From Alcanivorax sp. 24 (lineage in GTDB: Bacteria > Pseudomonadota > Gammaproteobacteria > Pseudomonadales > Alcanivoracaceae), in assembly GCF_004360225.1 (NCBI RefSeq), contig NZ_SNUA01000003.1:124001-188000 (forward strand): a stretch of 64,000 bases of DNA, read 5' to 3'. A model generated the notes under the pieces. That model was not told where the DNA came from. It searched no databases and worked only from the letters and a program-made list of their open reading frames with translations. Position 1 is the stretch's first letter. Each line of letters starts with the position of its first letter. Shown one piece after another: positions 36,187-44,992 of this stretch. The position numbers were made by a program, and so were the translations under genes.

Positions 36187-37716
36187 ATGAGCGAAGCAGT
36201 CCTGGAAGGCACCGAAGAACGGCAACCGGCCGATATGGAAGAAATGCAGGACGGCCCCTTGCTGTTGCCCTATGGTTTCGCGCGCCGCTTTGGCGTGTTG
36301 CTTAGGGAGAGGGAAGGGCGCCAGGAGTTATGCTGTCGTCGTGGCGCGAACCTCTCCGCCTTGTCAGAGGTGCAACGCTGGTTGGGCACCTTGCCCCCGG
36401 TGGTGACGCTGGATGAAGGGGCGTTCAGCACCGCCATGGCGCTGACCTATGAACAGCAGCGCGGTGCCGCGGCGGAAGCCGCCGATAACCTGGAAGGCCT
36501 GGACCTGGCCAGCCTGGCGGATTCTCTGCCGGAAACCTCCGACCTGCTGGAGCAGGAAGACGACGCTCCCATCATTCGCCTGATCAATGCCTTGTTTCAG
36601 GAAGCCATCCGCGAGAACGCCTCCGATATCCACATCGAGACTTTCGAACGCCGCCTGGTGGTGCGCATGCGCGTGGACGGTGTGCTGCGCGAAGTGCTGA
36701 CCCCGAAGCGGGAACTGGCGCCACTGTTGGTATCGCGCATCAAGGTCATGGCGCGCATGGATATCGCTGAGAAACGGGTTCCCCAGGACGGTCGGATTTC
36801 CCTTCGCCTGGGTGGCCGTGATGTGGATGTGCGGGTATCCACCATGCCCTCCAGCAACGGTGAACGGGTGGTGCTGCGTTTATTGGACAAGCAGGCCGGT
36901 CGCCTGCAGGTATCCCACTTGGGCATGGGGGAAGTGTGTGACGCGCGCATGCGCGAGCTGATCCACAAACCCCACGGCATCATTCTGGTCACCGGGCCCA
37001 CGGGTTCCGGTAAAACCACCACTTTGTACGCATCCCTCACCGAGCTGAACGAATCCACCCGCAATATCCTGACCGTGGAAGACCCGATCGAATATCAGTT
37101 GGAAGGGATCGGGCAGACCCAGGTCAACAGCAAGGTGGATATGACCTTCGCCCGTGGCCTGCGCGCCATCCTGCGTCAGGACCCGGACGTGGTGATGGTG
37201 GGGGAGATCCGGGACCTGGAAACCGCGGAGATCGCCGTGCAGGCGTCCCTGACCGGTCACTTGGTGCTTTCCACCCTGCACACCAATACAGCGGTGGGCG
37301 CGGTGACCCGTTTGCAGGACATGGGTATCGAACCTTTCCTGCTCTCCAGCTCCTTGCTTGGAGCCCTGGCTCAACGGTTGGTGCGAGTGCTTTGCGATGA
37401 TTGCAAGGAAGGCCATCAACCCACCGAGAGCGAGCGCGAGATGATGGGGCTGGCGGCGGACCAGGAGGCGACCCTGTATCGCCCGGTGGGCTGTGAAAAA
37501 TGCAACCACCAAGGTTATCGCGGACGTACCGGTATCTATGAGCTGGTGATCATCGATGAGCCCATGCGTCAGCTGATTCATGATCGCGCCGGCGAACTGA
37601 AGCTGGCCCGTCACGCCCGCACTTTGACGCCGAGCATCCGTGATGACGGCTGGCGCAAGGTGCTGGCCGGAGAAACCACCATCGAGGAAGTGCTGCGGGT
37701 CACTCGGGAAGATTGA
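36187..37716 (+). CDS. gspE: Type II secretion ATPase GspE
   Basis: The 509-residue GspE/PulE ATPase powers pseudopilus assembly from the cytoplasmic face. Walker [11 protein letters not shown] is near 269, and the Asp box and His box ([11 protein letters not shown]) follow. A zinc-type four-cysteine motif (CDDC near 402 and CEKC near 436) distinguishes T2SS/T4P ATPases. The N-terminal domain that docks on GspL is present but divergent. The ATG at 36187 is preferred to a TTG two codons earlier. It is directly coupled to the upstream PilZ gene and followed by gspF after 167 bases. Confidence 0.95.
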   Translation: MSEAVLEGTEERQPADMEEMQDGPLLLPYGFARRFGVLLREREGRQELCCRRGANLSALSEVQRWLGTLPPVVTLDEGAFSTAMALTYEQQRGAAAEAADNLEGLDLASLADSLPETSDLLEQEDDAPIIRLINALFQEAIRENASDIHIETFERRLVVRMRVDGVLREVLTPKRELAPLLVSRIKVMARMDIAEKRVPQDGRISLRLGGRDVDVRVSTMPSSNGERVVLRLLDKQAGRLQVSHLGMGEVCDARMRELIHKPHGIILVTGPTGSGKTTTLYASLTELNESTRNILTVEDPIEYQLEGIGQTQVNSKVDMTFARGLRAILRQDPDVVMVGEIRDLETAEIAVQASLTGHLVLSTLHTNTAVGAVTRLQDMGIEPFLLSSSLLGALAQRLVRVLCDDCKEGHQPTESEREMMGLAADQEATLYRPVGCEKCNHQGYRGRTGIYELVIIDEPMRQLIHDRAGELKLARHARTLTPSIRDDGWRKVLAGETTIEEVLRVTRED

Positions 37717-37883
37717 TTCGTCGCTTCCAATAAGACGCCGGAAAGGCGCATGGAGACATGTCGTGAAGTATGGAATTCGAGTAATCGAAGACGGCCGGCA
37801 AGAGTTTGTCATGCAACGGTCATGGTTTGCGGTGACAGTGCCCGCACTTTGCGCCTTTGGGTACGCAGTAACAGGTCACCATC

Positions 37884-39104
37884 ATGCCCGCGTTTGAATA
37901 TCGTTCCCTGGACCACCGGGGCAAAGTCAAAAAAGGCACCGCCGAGGCCGACAGTGCCCGCCAGGTCCGTCAACAGTTGCGTGATAAAGGCTGGGTGCCG
38001 CTGGAAGTGGTGGAAACCCGTGATCGCGGCGGGCAGGGCGGACTACGCCTCTCCGGGGGCTCCAACAAGCTCAAGAGCGCCGAGCAGGCCCTGGTAACAC
38101 GCCAGTTGGCCACATTGCTGAAATCCGGCCTGCCGGTGGAACAGGCGCTCTCCGCGGTGGCCAAGCAGGCCGCCAACCCGCGCGTCGAACGGATCATGAT
38201 GGCGGTACGCGCCAAGGTTCTGGAGGGCTTCAGTCTGGCCCGCGCCCTGGCGGAGTTCCCGCGAGCGTTCCCGGAGATGTACCGGGCGACGGTGGCCGCC
38301 GGTGAACAGAGCGGGCATCTGGAGCAGGTACTCGAGCAACTGGCCGATTATCTGGAAACCCGTCATGACACCGGCCGGTCGGTATCACAAGCGATGATCT
38401 ACCCGGCCTTCATCATGGTTTTTTCCATGGTGTTGATCGCCTTCCTGATGACCTTCGTGGTGCCGAAAATGGTGGCGGTGTTCGAAAACCGCGATCAGAA
38501 GTTGCCCACCATCACCGAGGTGGTGATCTGGCTTAGTGATTTTTCCCGCGATTGGGGCTGGCTGGTGATACTGGCCATCATCGCGGCCATTGTGCTGTTT
38601 GCCCGTGCCTTGCGTGAACCGGCATTCCGTCTGCGGGTGCATCGGCGCCTGGTCAATACCCCTCTGGTGGGGACCATGCTGCGCGCTTCGGACAGCGCCC
38701 GCCTGGCCAGTACACTGGGGATTCTCGGGCGCTCCGGCGTACCGTTGGTGGACGCTCTGTTCATCGCGGCCCAGGTGGTCGGTAATCTGGCCATCCGCGA
38801 GGCAGTCAAGAATGCGGCGGCACGGGTGCGCGAAGGTGGCAACCTCAGCCGTGCGCTGGACAAGAGTGGCTTTTTCCCACCCATGTTGGTGCAGATGATC
38901 GCCAGTGGTGAAACGTCCGGCGAACTGGATCATATGCTCACCCGGGCAGCGGATTACCAGGAACGGGAGCTCAATAGTACGGTCAGTACTCTTGTGGGGC
39001 TGCTGGGGCCGATCATGCTGCTGGTGATGGCGGGATTCGTGATTATGATTGTCCTGGCGGTGATGCTGCCGATCTTGCAGATGAACAACTTCATGGCGGG
39101 ATAA
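37884..39104 (+). CDS. gspF: Type II secretion inner-membrane protein GspF
   Basis: The 406-residue polytopic protein has the N-terminal YRSLDHRGK.KKGT..ADSARQ motif of GspF. Two repeated cytoplasmic T2SSF domains each carry an E..G.L..AL...YP.F-type motif. Membrane segments lie near 175-200, 225-245 and 375-400. GspF forms the platform with GspE, L and M. The 167-base gap before it holds no credible gene (only a 28-codon frame). Confidence 0.95.
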   Translation: MPAFEYRSLDHRGKVKKGTAEADSARQVRQQLRDKGWVPLEVVETRDRGGQGGLRLSGGSNKLKSAEQALVTRQLATLLKSGLPVEQALSAVAKQAANPRVERIMMAVRAKVLEGFSLARALAEFPRAFPEMYRATVAAGEQSGHLEQVLEQLADYLETRHDTGRSVSQAMIYPAFIMVFSMVLIAFLMTFVVPKMVAVFENRDQKLPTITEVVIWLSDFSRDWGWLVILAIIAAIVLFARALREPAFRLRVHRRLVNTPLVGTMLRASDSARLASTLGILGRSGVPLVDALFIAAQVVGNLAIREAVKNAAARVREGGNLSRALDKSGFFPPMLVQMIASGETSGELDHMLTRAADYQERELNSTVSTLVGLLGPIMLLVMAGFVIMIVLAVMLPILQMNNFMAG

Positions 39105-39149
39105 TCCCTTTTTTTCCTAGATGCTCGACAACGTAAAGAAGGTGAACAG

Positions 39150-39581
39150 ATGAAAACCAAGCGACGGAGCCAGCGCGGTTTTACCCTCCTGGAAATCATG
39201 GTGGTGGTGGCGATTCTCGGCCTGTTGGCGGCGATGATCGTGCCCAACGTGATCGGCCAGGGGGAGCAAGCGAAGGTCGATATCGCCAAGACCAATATGT
39301 CCCGCATTGTCCAGCAGCTGGACATGTACAAGTTCAATAACGGTCGTTATCCGAGTACCGAGGAAGGTATCCGGGCTCTGGTGGAGCGTCCGGCGTCGGC
39401 GAAAAAATGGCCTGAAGGGGGCTACCTCCCGCAGATCCCCGAAGACCCCTGGGGCAATGATTACGTCTATCTGAGTCCGGGTGTGGACGGTCCCTTCGAT
39501 CTTTACTCCCTGGGCGCGGACGGCGCCGAAGGCGGCACTGGCGTGGACGCCGACATCAGTTGGCGCGAAAGCAGCAACTAG
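39150..39581 (+). CDS. gspG: Major pseudopilin GspG
   Basis: The 143-residue major pseudopilin has the prepilin peptidase site G10|F11 with Glu at +5 (RGFTLLEIMVVV). The conserved YKFNNGRYPSTEEG and PWGNDY..LSPG segments contain the calcium-binding loop. After processing by PilD/GspO (not in this window) it polymerises into the pseudopilus that pushes substrates through GspD. It is 46 bases after gspF. Confidence 0.96.
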   Translation: MKTKRRSQRGFTLLEIMVVVAILGLLAAMIVPNVIGQGEQAKVDIAKTNMSRIVQQLDMYKFNNGRYPSTEEGIRALVERPASAKKWPEGGYLPQIPEDPWGNDYVYLSPGVDGPFDLYSLGADGAEGGTGVDADISWRESSN

Positions 39582-39612
39582 CGTCGGCGACCGACGGCCG
39601 GAAGGATCTGTC

Positions 39613-40332
39613 ATGCGCATGCAGCGCGGTTTCACCCTGCTGGAAATCCTGGTGGTTATCGGCCTCATGGCATTGCTGTCGCTGGCCGTGCTGGTGGTGC
39701 CGGTGTGGACCGATGACGGCCGTCAATTGGACACCAATGTGGCCAAACTCACGGACCAACTGGTATTGCTCAACGAGCAAAGCCTGTTTTCCGGCAGGCT
39801 GATGGCGATGCGTTTTACTGACCGCGGCTGGACTCCGGTGGAATACGATGTGGGCGCGCGTGTATTCCGCCCGGCGGAGGGCAACGGCCTGAGTGCCGAG
39901 TCCTTGCCCGAGGGCATCGAATTGCTGTGGGAAGTGGAGGAGCTGGAGCGCGACGACGATGACCGGGTGACACCAGTGAATCTCGGGGACGTGGCGGAGC
40001 GTCTGGTGGATGACAGCAAGTTCTCCGGAGGTATCGGGCTGCTGGACAAAGAGCAGTCCGAGAAGGATGAAGAGGCCCGCTCAGAGCCATTACCCCAGGT
40101 GTTTTTCTTCCCCAGTGGTGAGACCACGCCGGTGTTGCTCACACTCCGTGCCATCAACGAGCCGGATCTGGAAGTTCGCCGGCGTCTCACCGCTCTGGGG
40201 CAGATTCGCGATCCGGATGATGTGGATGCCGTGCGCGAAGAGGAAGAGCGTAGTCAGACCATCCGTGAGATGCGCACCCGAAGCAGCGAGGATCCCGGCA
40301 GTCTGTTCAACCTTAAGCGAGACGAGGAATGA
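39613..40332 (+). CDS. gspH: Minor pseudopilin GspH, with unusual acidic insert and tail
   Basis: The 239-residue protein has a prepilin site G6|F7 and Glu +5 (RGFTLLEILVVIGLM), then the GspH pattern (NQLVLLNEQ...G..MAMRF..RGWTPVEYD). It is longer than usual GspH (about 150-200 residues). It has an acidic insert near 110-155 (rich in Glu and Asp) and a charged tail of about 45 residues after the last strand. The ATG at 39613 was chosen because the leader begins there; the longer upstream frame runs through gspG. It overlaps gspI by 4 bases. Confidence 0.88.
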   Translation: MRMQRGFTLLEILVVIGLMALLSLAVLVVPVWTDDGRQLDTNVAKLTDQLVLLNEQSLFSGRLMAMRFTDRGWTPVEYDVGARVFRPAEGNGLSAESLPEGIELLWEVEELERDDDDRVTPVNLGDVAERLVDDSKFSGGIGLLDKEQSEKDEEARSEPLPQVFFFPSGETTPVLLTLRAINEPDLEVRRRLTALGQIRDPDDVDAVREEEERSQTIREMRTRSSEDPGSLFNLKRDEE

Positions 40333-40736
40333 AAACGCAAAGCGGGTTCACTCTGGTGGAAGTGTTGCTGGCCCTGGCCGTCCTGTCCCTGGCGATGATC
40401 GCGCTCGGGCAAACGCTTGGTGCCAGTGCGGTGGCCTATCGCAACATCGATGATACCCGGCTCGCTTATATGGTCGCGGCGGACAAGCTGGTGGAGATGC
40501 AAACCTTCCAACTGTGGCCGGAAAACGGTGAGCAGGATGACCGCGTCAAACATGGCGAGCGTGAATGGTGGGTGCAGACCAAAATCAGCGACGGTCCGTA
40601 TCCGGATACCCGCCGCGTGGATATCGACGTGGGCCCGCTGATCGGTGATGAGGAGATGGGGCTGGCGTACAGCCTGGCCAGCCTGATTGGCAAACCCGCC
40701 GCCGCCATGAACAATCAGAATAACCCGGGGGGATAA
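40329..40736 (+). CDS. gspI: Minor pseudopilin GspI
   Basis: The 135-residue minor pseudopilin has a prepilin site G6|F7 and Glu +5 (SGFTLVEVLLALAVL), followed by the typical A..LGQT......A.......A..VA.....E segment and a Trp-containing strand (REWWVQT). GspI, J and K form the pseudopilus tip. It overlaps both neighbours by 1-4 bases, a sign of translational coupling. Confidence 0.93.
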   Translation: MKTQSGFTLVEVLLALAVLSLAMIALGQTLGASAVAYRNIDDTRLAYMVAADKLVEMQTFQLWPENGEQDDRVKHGEREWWVQTKISDGPYPDTRRVDIDVGPLIGDEEMGLAYSLASLIGKPAAAMNNQNNPGG

Positions 40737-41359
40737 TGCGCCAGCGTGGCTTTACCTTGCTGGAAATGCTGGTGGTGATCGGCATCTTCGCCATGATGTA
40801 CATAGTGGCGGTGGAGTTTCTCAGCAATGCGCTGGACAGCCGGGAGCAACTGGCGGAAGGCGCCGCCGAGATGGAAAACAGCCAGCGCGCGGTGACCTAT
40901 CTCACCCTCGATTTCGAGCAGCTTATTTCCCGCCCTGTTCGTGATGGCTATGGCGACTACCAGCCGGCCATGATCGGCACCGAGCAGTACGTGGAGTTCA
41001 CTCGCCTGGGCTGGTCCAACCCCTTCCAACTGCGCCGCCGTAGCGAGATGCAGAGGGTCATCTACGTTTTCGAGAACGGTACTTTGTACCGGCGCTACTG
41101 GCCGGTACTCGACACCACCGTGGCCACGGAGTATCAGGAAGACATTCTGATCGACAACGTCAAGCGGTTCACCGTGCGCTACCTGGATCAGAACGACCAG
41201 GGTGAATGGCAATGGCTGGAATTCTGGCCCGAGCCGAACGTGGCGACCCAGCCGGTCTGGCTGCAGCGTTTGCCGCGCAGCGTTGAAATCAGTGTCGAAC
41301 TGGAAAGTGGCGACGTGTTGCACCGTTTCTTCCGCACCGTGGTGAATCCATGGGCGTGA
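40736..41359 (+). CDS. gspJ: Minor pseudopilin GspJ
   Basis: The 207-residue minor pseudopilin has a prepilin site G5|F6 with Glu +5 (RGFTLLEMLVVIGIF). The GspJ body has RAVTYL..DFEQLI.RPVRD, a FTRLGWSNP motif near 85 and the C-terminal LP..VEI...L.SG strand. It overlaps gspI by the TAATG arrangement and gspK by 10 bases. Confidence 0.94.
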   Translation: MRQRGFTLLEMLVVIGIFAMMYIVAVEFLSNALDSREQLAEGAAEMENSQRAVTYLTLDFEQLISRPVRDGYGDYQPAMIGTEQYVEFTRLGWSNPFQLRRRSEMQRVIYVFENGTLYRRYWPVLDTTVATEYQEDILIDNVKRFTVRYLDQNDQGEWQWLEFWPEPNVATQPVWLQRLPRSVEISVELESGDVLHRFFRTVVNPWA

Positions 41360-42441
41360 CCTCGATGAGCCCGCGACGCCAACGTGGCATGGCGCTGATT
41401 ATCGTGTTGATGCTGTTCGCGATCCTCGCCGCCGTGGCCACGGAAGTGATGTTCCGCCAGGATCGTTTCCGCACCCGCGCTGACAATCTGTTGCAATGGG
41501 ACAAGCGTTATCAATACGCCATGGCGGTGGAAGTCGTGGCCACGCAGGGTCTGATCGACGATCTCGAGGACGACAAGCGCAACAACGCCATGGTGGACGA
41601 CTGCGTGGAAGAACAATGGGCGGTGGAACTGCCCGCCACGCCCTATGAAGACGCCATCCTCAGTGCCTCGGTGCAGGACCTGCAAGGCCGGTTCAACCTT
41701 AACTGGCTGGGCACCGCCAGCGGTCCCGGGTTTGAGCGCAATGAGGATAACCGCGAGCGCTTGCGGCGATTGCTGGAGCAACTGCTGCCGGAACCGAACA
41801 AGGCTTCTCTGCTGTCCAATGAAATGGCCGATTGGATTGATACCAACAACATCGTGGACAACGTGGAAGGCGCGGAAGACACCGAGTACCGCTCCCGCCG
41901 CACACCCAACATGGCGGTGGCGCATGAAACCGAATTGCGGGCATTGCGCAGCTTCACCGTCGAGGATCTGTTTCCTGACATGATGATGTGGGGGCTGTTC
42001 ACCGCGTTGCCGTCGGGTACCAAGCTGAACGTCAACACCGCGCCGCGGCCAGTGCTGGACGCGGTACTGGGGACCGTGGCGGGCAACGACGCCGCCGAAG
42101 CGGTAATCGCCTTGCGCGAGGAAGGGCCGATCGCCAATGTCGAGGACGTCATGGCTCTGGCCCCGTTTACGTCCCTGGAAGACGAGCAAAAACAGAATCT
42201 GTCAGGCATGCTGACGGTGGGCAGCGAATACTTTCAGATCATGGTGGATGTGGAGGTGGACGGGCAGGTCAGCCGCCTGGTCAGCCGGTTGCGCCGTTCC
42301 TCCCAGGGCGGGCCGGACGGAACCCGGGTGTTCAGCCGTCAGGTAACGCCACTGCTGAGCCCCCTCGAACCGGCCTGCAATCCCTTCTACAATGCGGAAA
42401 ACGAAAGCAATAATACCGTGGAGCTGAACCCGAATGGCTGA
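41350..42441 (+). CDS. gspK: Tip pseudopilin GspK
   Basis: The 363-residue minor pseudopilin has leader G13|M14 followed by ALIIVLMLFAILA. As in other GspK proteins the Glu at +5 is absent. The large alpha-helical insert domain follows (NWLG...........LRRLLEQL near 125, D.ID.NN...). The conserved KLNVNTAP motif lies near 220. GspK caps the pseudopilus with GspI and GspJ. After its stop there is a 77-base gap with a small hairpin (42478-42494) before gspL. Confidence 0.94.
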   Translation: MGVTSMSPRRQRGMALIIVLMLFAILAAVATEVMFRQDRFRTRADNLLQWDKRYQYAMAVEVVATQGLIDDLEDDKRNNAMVDDCVEEQWAVELPATPYEDAILSASVQDLQGRFNLNWLGTASGPGFERNEDNRERLRRLLEQLLPEPNKASLLSNEMADWIDTNNIVDNVEGAEDTEYRSRRTPNMAVAHETELRALRSFTVEDLFPDMMMWGLFTALPSGTKLNVNTAPRPVLDAVLGTVAGNDAAEAVIALREEGPIANVEDVMALAPFTSLEDEQKQNLSGMLTVGSEYFQIMVDVEVDGQVSRLVSRLRRSSQGGPDGTRVFSRQVTPLLSPLEPACNPFYNAENESNNTVELNPNG

Positions 42442-42477
42442 CCGGCAAAGGTGGCGCGGGTGGTGAAAACGGGCAGA

Positions 42478-42494
42478 GAACAGGAACCCTGTTC
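42478..42494 (+). other. Small hairpin between gspK and gspL
   Basis: A 7-bp inverted repeat (GAACAGG, 3-base loop, CCTGTTC) lies in the 77-base gap, with no T run after it. It could slow or process the message between gspK and gspL; this is speculative. Confidence 0.3.
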
Positions 42495-42518
42495 CCACAA
42501 CGGAAAAGGACGAAATTT

Positions 42519-43721
42519 GTGGCCACAGCACTGATTTATCTGGCCCCGGGGGCATTCCGTAATGGACTCGCCGAAAGCCCGGCGCTGTACCAGGAATCGC
42601 CGGCGGACCCGGTCAGCGAGGGCAGTCTGTCGCAGGCTCTGGAGGCGCTGCGGGGCGGCGGTGCGCGGATCGTCATCGGCGGCGCCGATGCCCTGTGCAC
42701 CCATGTCAATCTGTCCCGGAAGCAGGCGCGTCACCTGCAAAGGGTGCTGCCTTTTCTGTTGGAGGAGCAGCTACTGGACGCGCCCGAGCGGCTCTGGTTT
42801 GCCGCCGGCAAGGGCGATCACGGCCGCTACCCGGTCACCGTGGTGGACCGCGAGGCGCTGGATGCGCTGCTGACTCTGGCCAGGGATGCCCAAGTGCACA
42901 TCAGCAGCCTCAAGTCCCTGGGGGATGTGTTGTCCCGCGCCGCGCCTGTGGCGGTGGCGATACCTGGTTGCCAGACGCTGGTACTGGATCGCGAACGGGC
43001 TCTGAGTTACGCCGATGAGGCCCAGCTCAGCTCACTGATGGCGCTGTGCACGGCTCCGGACGGGGAAGACATCACCGCTGCCGCGGAACCCGCGCCGAAT
43101 GACCCGGAACAGCCTCTGGCCCGTGTGGACTCTCCCACCGCGCTGTTTCAGCAACTTCGGGACGGCATTAACGAGGCCGGTATGGTGGAAATCCTGCAGG
43201 GGGCCCTGGCGCCGCGTCAGAATCGCCGGGGCGCGCCTTCTCCATGGGCCCCGTGGAAACCGGTGTTGGGGTTGGCCGCGGCGGTGTTCGTGCTCTCTCT
43301 GGTGGCGCTCGGTGTCCAGACCTGGCGCTATGAACGGGCCGCCGATCAGGCCTTCGCCGACGCCGGCAAACTCTATCAGAGCCTGTTCCCCGGGGACCGG
43401 GCCACCGCCGGTTTGCGACGGCAGTTCGAGGCCCGTCTGGCCCGTCTTTCCAATGGCGGTGGCGCCACGGGCAATGCCCGGTTGTTCCAGGTGCTGCCTT
43501 CGGTGGCCGCGGTGCTGTCCGCCAGTAAGGTGGAGCCCAAACGGCTGCAATTCGATGAGCGTCAGGGCAACCTGCTGCTGGATCTGGGTGCCAAGGAATA
43601 CGCCGACCTGGAGAAACTGCAAACCGCATTACGGGAAAAAGGCGTTAACGCGTCCATCGCCAACTATCGCAACGGCCCCAATGGGGTTACCGCGCGTATT
43701 CGGGTGGAGCAGGCCGGATGA
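42519..43721 (+). CDS. gspL: Type II secretion inner-membrane protein GspL
   Basis: The 400-residue GspL has an actin-like cytoplasmic domain (about 1-235) that contacts GspE, including SRKQARHLQRVLPFLLEEQL near 65. A single membrane segment lies near 248-268 (LGLAAAVFVLSLVALGV), followed by a ferredoxin-like periplasmic domain. The start is GTG with AAAGGA upstream. It overlaps gspM by 4 bases. Confidence 0.9.
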   Translation: MATALIYLAPGAFRNGLAESPALYQESPADPVSEGSLSQALEALRGGGARIVIGGADALCTHVNLSRKQARHLQRVLPFLLEEQLLDAPERLWFAAGKGDHGRYPVTVVDREALDALLTLARDAQVHISSLKSLGDVLSRAAPVAVAIPGCQTLVLDRERALSYADEAQLSSLMALCTAPDGEDITAAAEPAPNDPEQPLARVDSPTALFQQLRDGINEAGMVEILQGALAPRQNRRGAPSPWAPWKPVLGLAAAVFVLSLVALGVQTWRYERAADQAFADAGKLYQSLFPGDRATAGLRRQFEARLARLSNGGGATGNARLFQVLPSVAAVLSASKVEPKRLQFDERQGNLLLDLGAKEYADLEKLQTALREKGVNASIANYRNGPNGVTARIRVEQAG

Positions 43722-44248
43722 AACAGCATATAGAGCAAGCCCGGACCCAGATGAACAAACGGTTGCAGCCGGCCTTTGAATGGTATGCCTCCAGGGAGCC
43801 CCGGGAGCAGACCATTCTGCAGTTACTGGGTGCGGTTGTCGTATTGTTCCTGATTTACTGGTTGATCTGGCAGCCGGTCTGGAATGCACGGGAATCCGCC
43901 CGTCAGCGTTACGTCGCCAATGAGCAAACACGGCAGTGGATTGAATTGAACGCGCCGGCGGTACGCGCCGCCCGGGGCCAGAACGATAATCGCGACAAGA
44001 GCAGTGCCTTCGGTGATAGCTGGGTCAGTGAAATCAGTCGCTCGGCGCAGAATCACGGCCTGACCCTGCAGGGGTTCACCCCGGATGGTAACCGCTCGGT
44101 GCGTATTCAGTTGGAGGACCAGCCCGCCAATGCGGTGTTGATCTGGTTGCATTTCCTCGAGGACCAGGGGCTGAACCTGGGCACCCTGGAGCTGGGACCC
44201 GGCAATGAGTCCGGCACCGCCACGCTCCGCGCCTCCCTGAGCCGCTAG
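43718..44248 (+). CDS. gspM: Type II secretion inner-membrane protein GspM
   Basis: The 176-residue GspM has a short cytoplasmic start, one membrane segment near 32-50 (LLGAVVVLFLIYWLIW) preceded by the family motif REQ.IL, and a ferredoxin-like periplasmic domain. It dimerises with GspL. It is the last recognisable gsp gene: gspN is not present, and the next ORF three bases further encodes a DUF1461 protein instead. Confidence 0.9.
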   Translation: MKQHIEQARTQMNKRLQPAFEWYASREPREQTILQLLGAVVVLFLIYWLIWQPVWNARESARQRYVANEQTRQWIELNAPAVRAARGQNDNRDKSSAFGDSWVSEISRSAQNHGLTLQGFTPDGNRSVRIQLEDQPANAVLIWLHFLEDQGLNLGTLELGPGNESGTATLRASLSR

Positions 44249-44251
44249 GCG

Positions 44252-44992
44252 ATGGTCGGCCCTGCTCGTGGCGCCGCCTCCCTGGCGGCCTGGTGGCTCT
44301 ATACCCTCAATGCCATGATCCTGGCGCTCGGCGTTAGCTGGGGACTCTACAGCCTGTGCGACTACGGCTACGCATTCTGGTATCCAACGCTTGATATTGA
44401 GGGGCACATTCAGGAATACGGTCCTCAGAACCGGTACCGTAGGGACTTCGAGCGGCTCGAGGCGGAGCAATATCAGACGCTGTTCCACGAAATCCGCCAG
44501 GCCGTCCATGACAATGGTGAAGGGCTGGAGGCGATCCACTATCCAAACCGTCTGGGTGAGCCGGTCCCACTGCTGCGGCAGGCGGAAATCCTGCATCTCA
44601 AGGACGTCGCCCATCTGATCCGGCTGGGTACGGTGGTTACGCTGATCGCGGCTTGTCTCTGGTGGCCACTGGCCCTATTGGTAAGGCGACAGCGCCGCCC
44701 GTCCCGGAGCAGCCGGGCCCTCGCTCTGGCGGTGCCCTTGCTCGGGCTGGCACTCTGGCTCGCGGTGGCGGGCCCGGAAGCCGTGTTTTACCAGTTTCAT
44801 ATCTGGCTGTTTCCGCCGGAACATGAATGGTTTTTTTATTGGCAGGATTCGCTGATGAGCACTTTGATGAAGGCCCCGGTGTTGTTTGGTGGTATCGCCC
44901 TGGTGCTGTCGGCGGGGGTTGCCGTCTTGACGCCCGTGATTTATTTCACCGGTCTGCGGTTGGCGGGGCGGGGGAGTCTCGCCAAAGCATGA
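44252..44992 (+). CDS. DUF1461 integral membrane protein
   Basis: The 246-residue protein has four predicted membrane segments (about 15-35, 122-145, 152-172, 208-235). The family signature FYQFHIWLFPPEHEWFFYWQDSL is split around the third loop, ending with a conserved KAPVLF. It resembles DUF1461 (TIGR01906) proteins of unknown function. It starts 3 bases after gspM and overlaps the next gene by 4 bases, so it is transcribed with the secretion genes. It is not GspN, which has a different topology. Confidence 0.75.
   Translation: MVGPARGAASLAAWWLYTLNAMILALGVSWGLYSLCDYGYAFWYPTLDIEGHIQEYGPQNRYRRDFERLEAEQYQTLFHEIRQAVHDNGEGLEAIHYPNRLGEPVPLLRQAEILHLKDVAHLIRLGTVVTLIAACLWWPLALLVRRQRRPSRSSRALALAVPLLGLALWLAVAGPEAVFYQFHIWLFPPEHEWFFYWQDSLMSTLMKAPVLFGGIALVLSAGVAVLTPVIYFTGLRLAGRGSLAKA

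Noticed and set aside
37811-37897. A 28-codon frame between gspE and gspF
   Set aside because: It is too short, overlaps the gspF start and has no clear ribosome site.
44252-44992. GspN at the end of the gsp operon
   Set aside because: The product has four membrane segments and DUF1461 motifs, unlike GspN.
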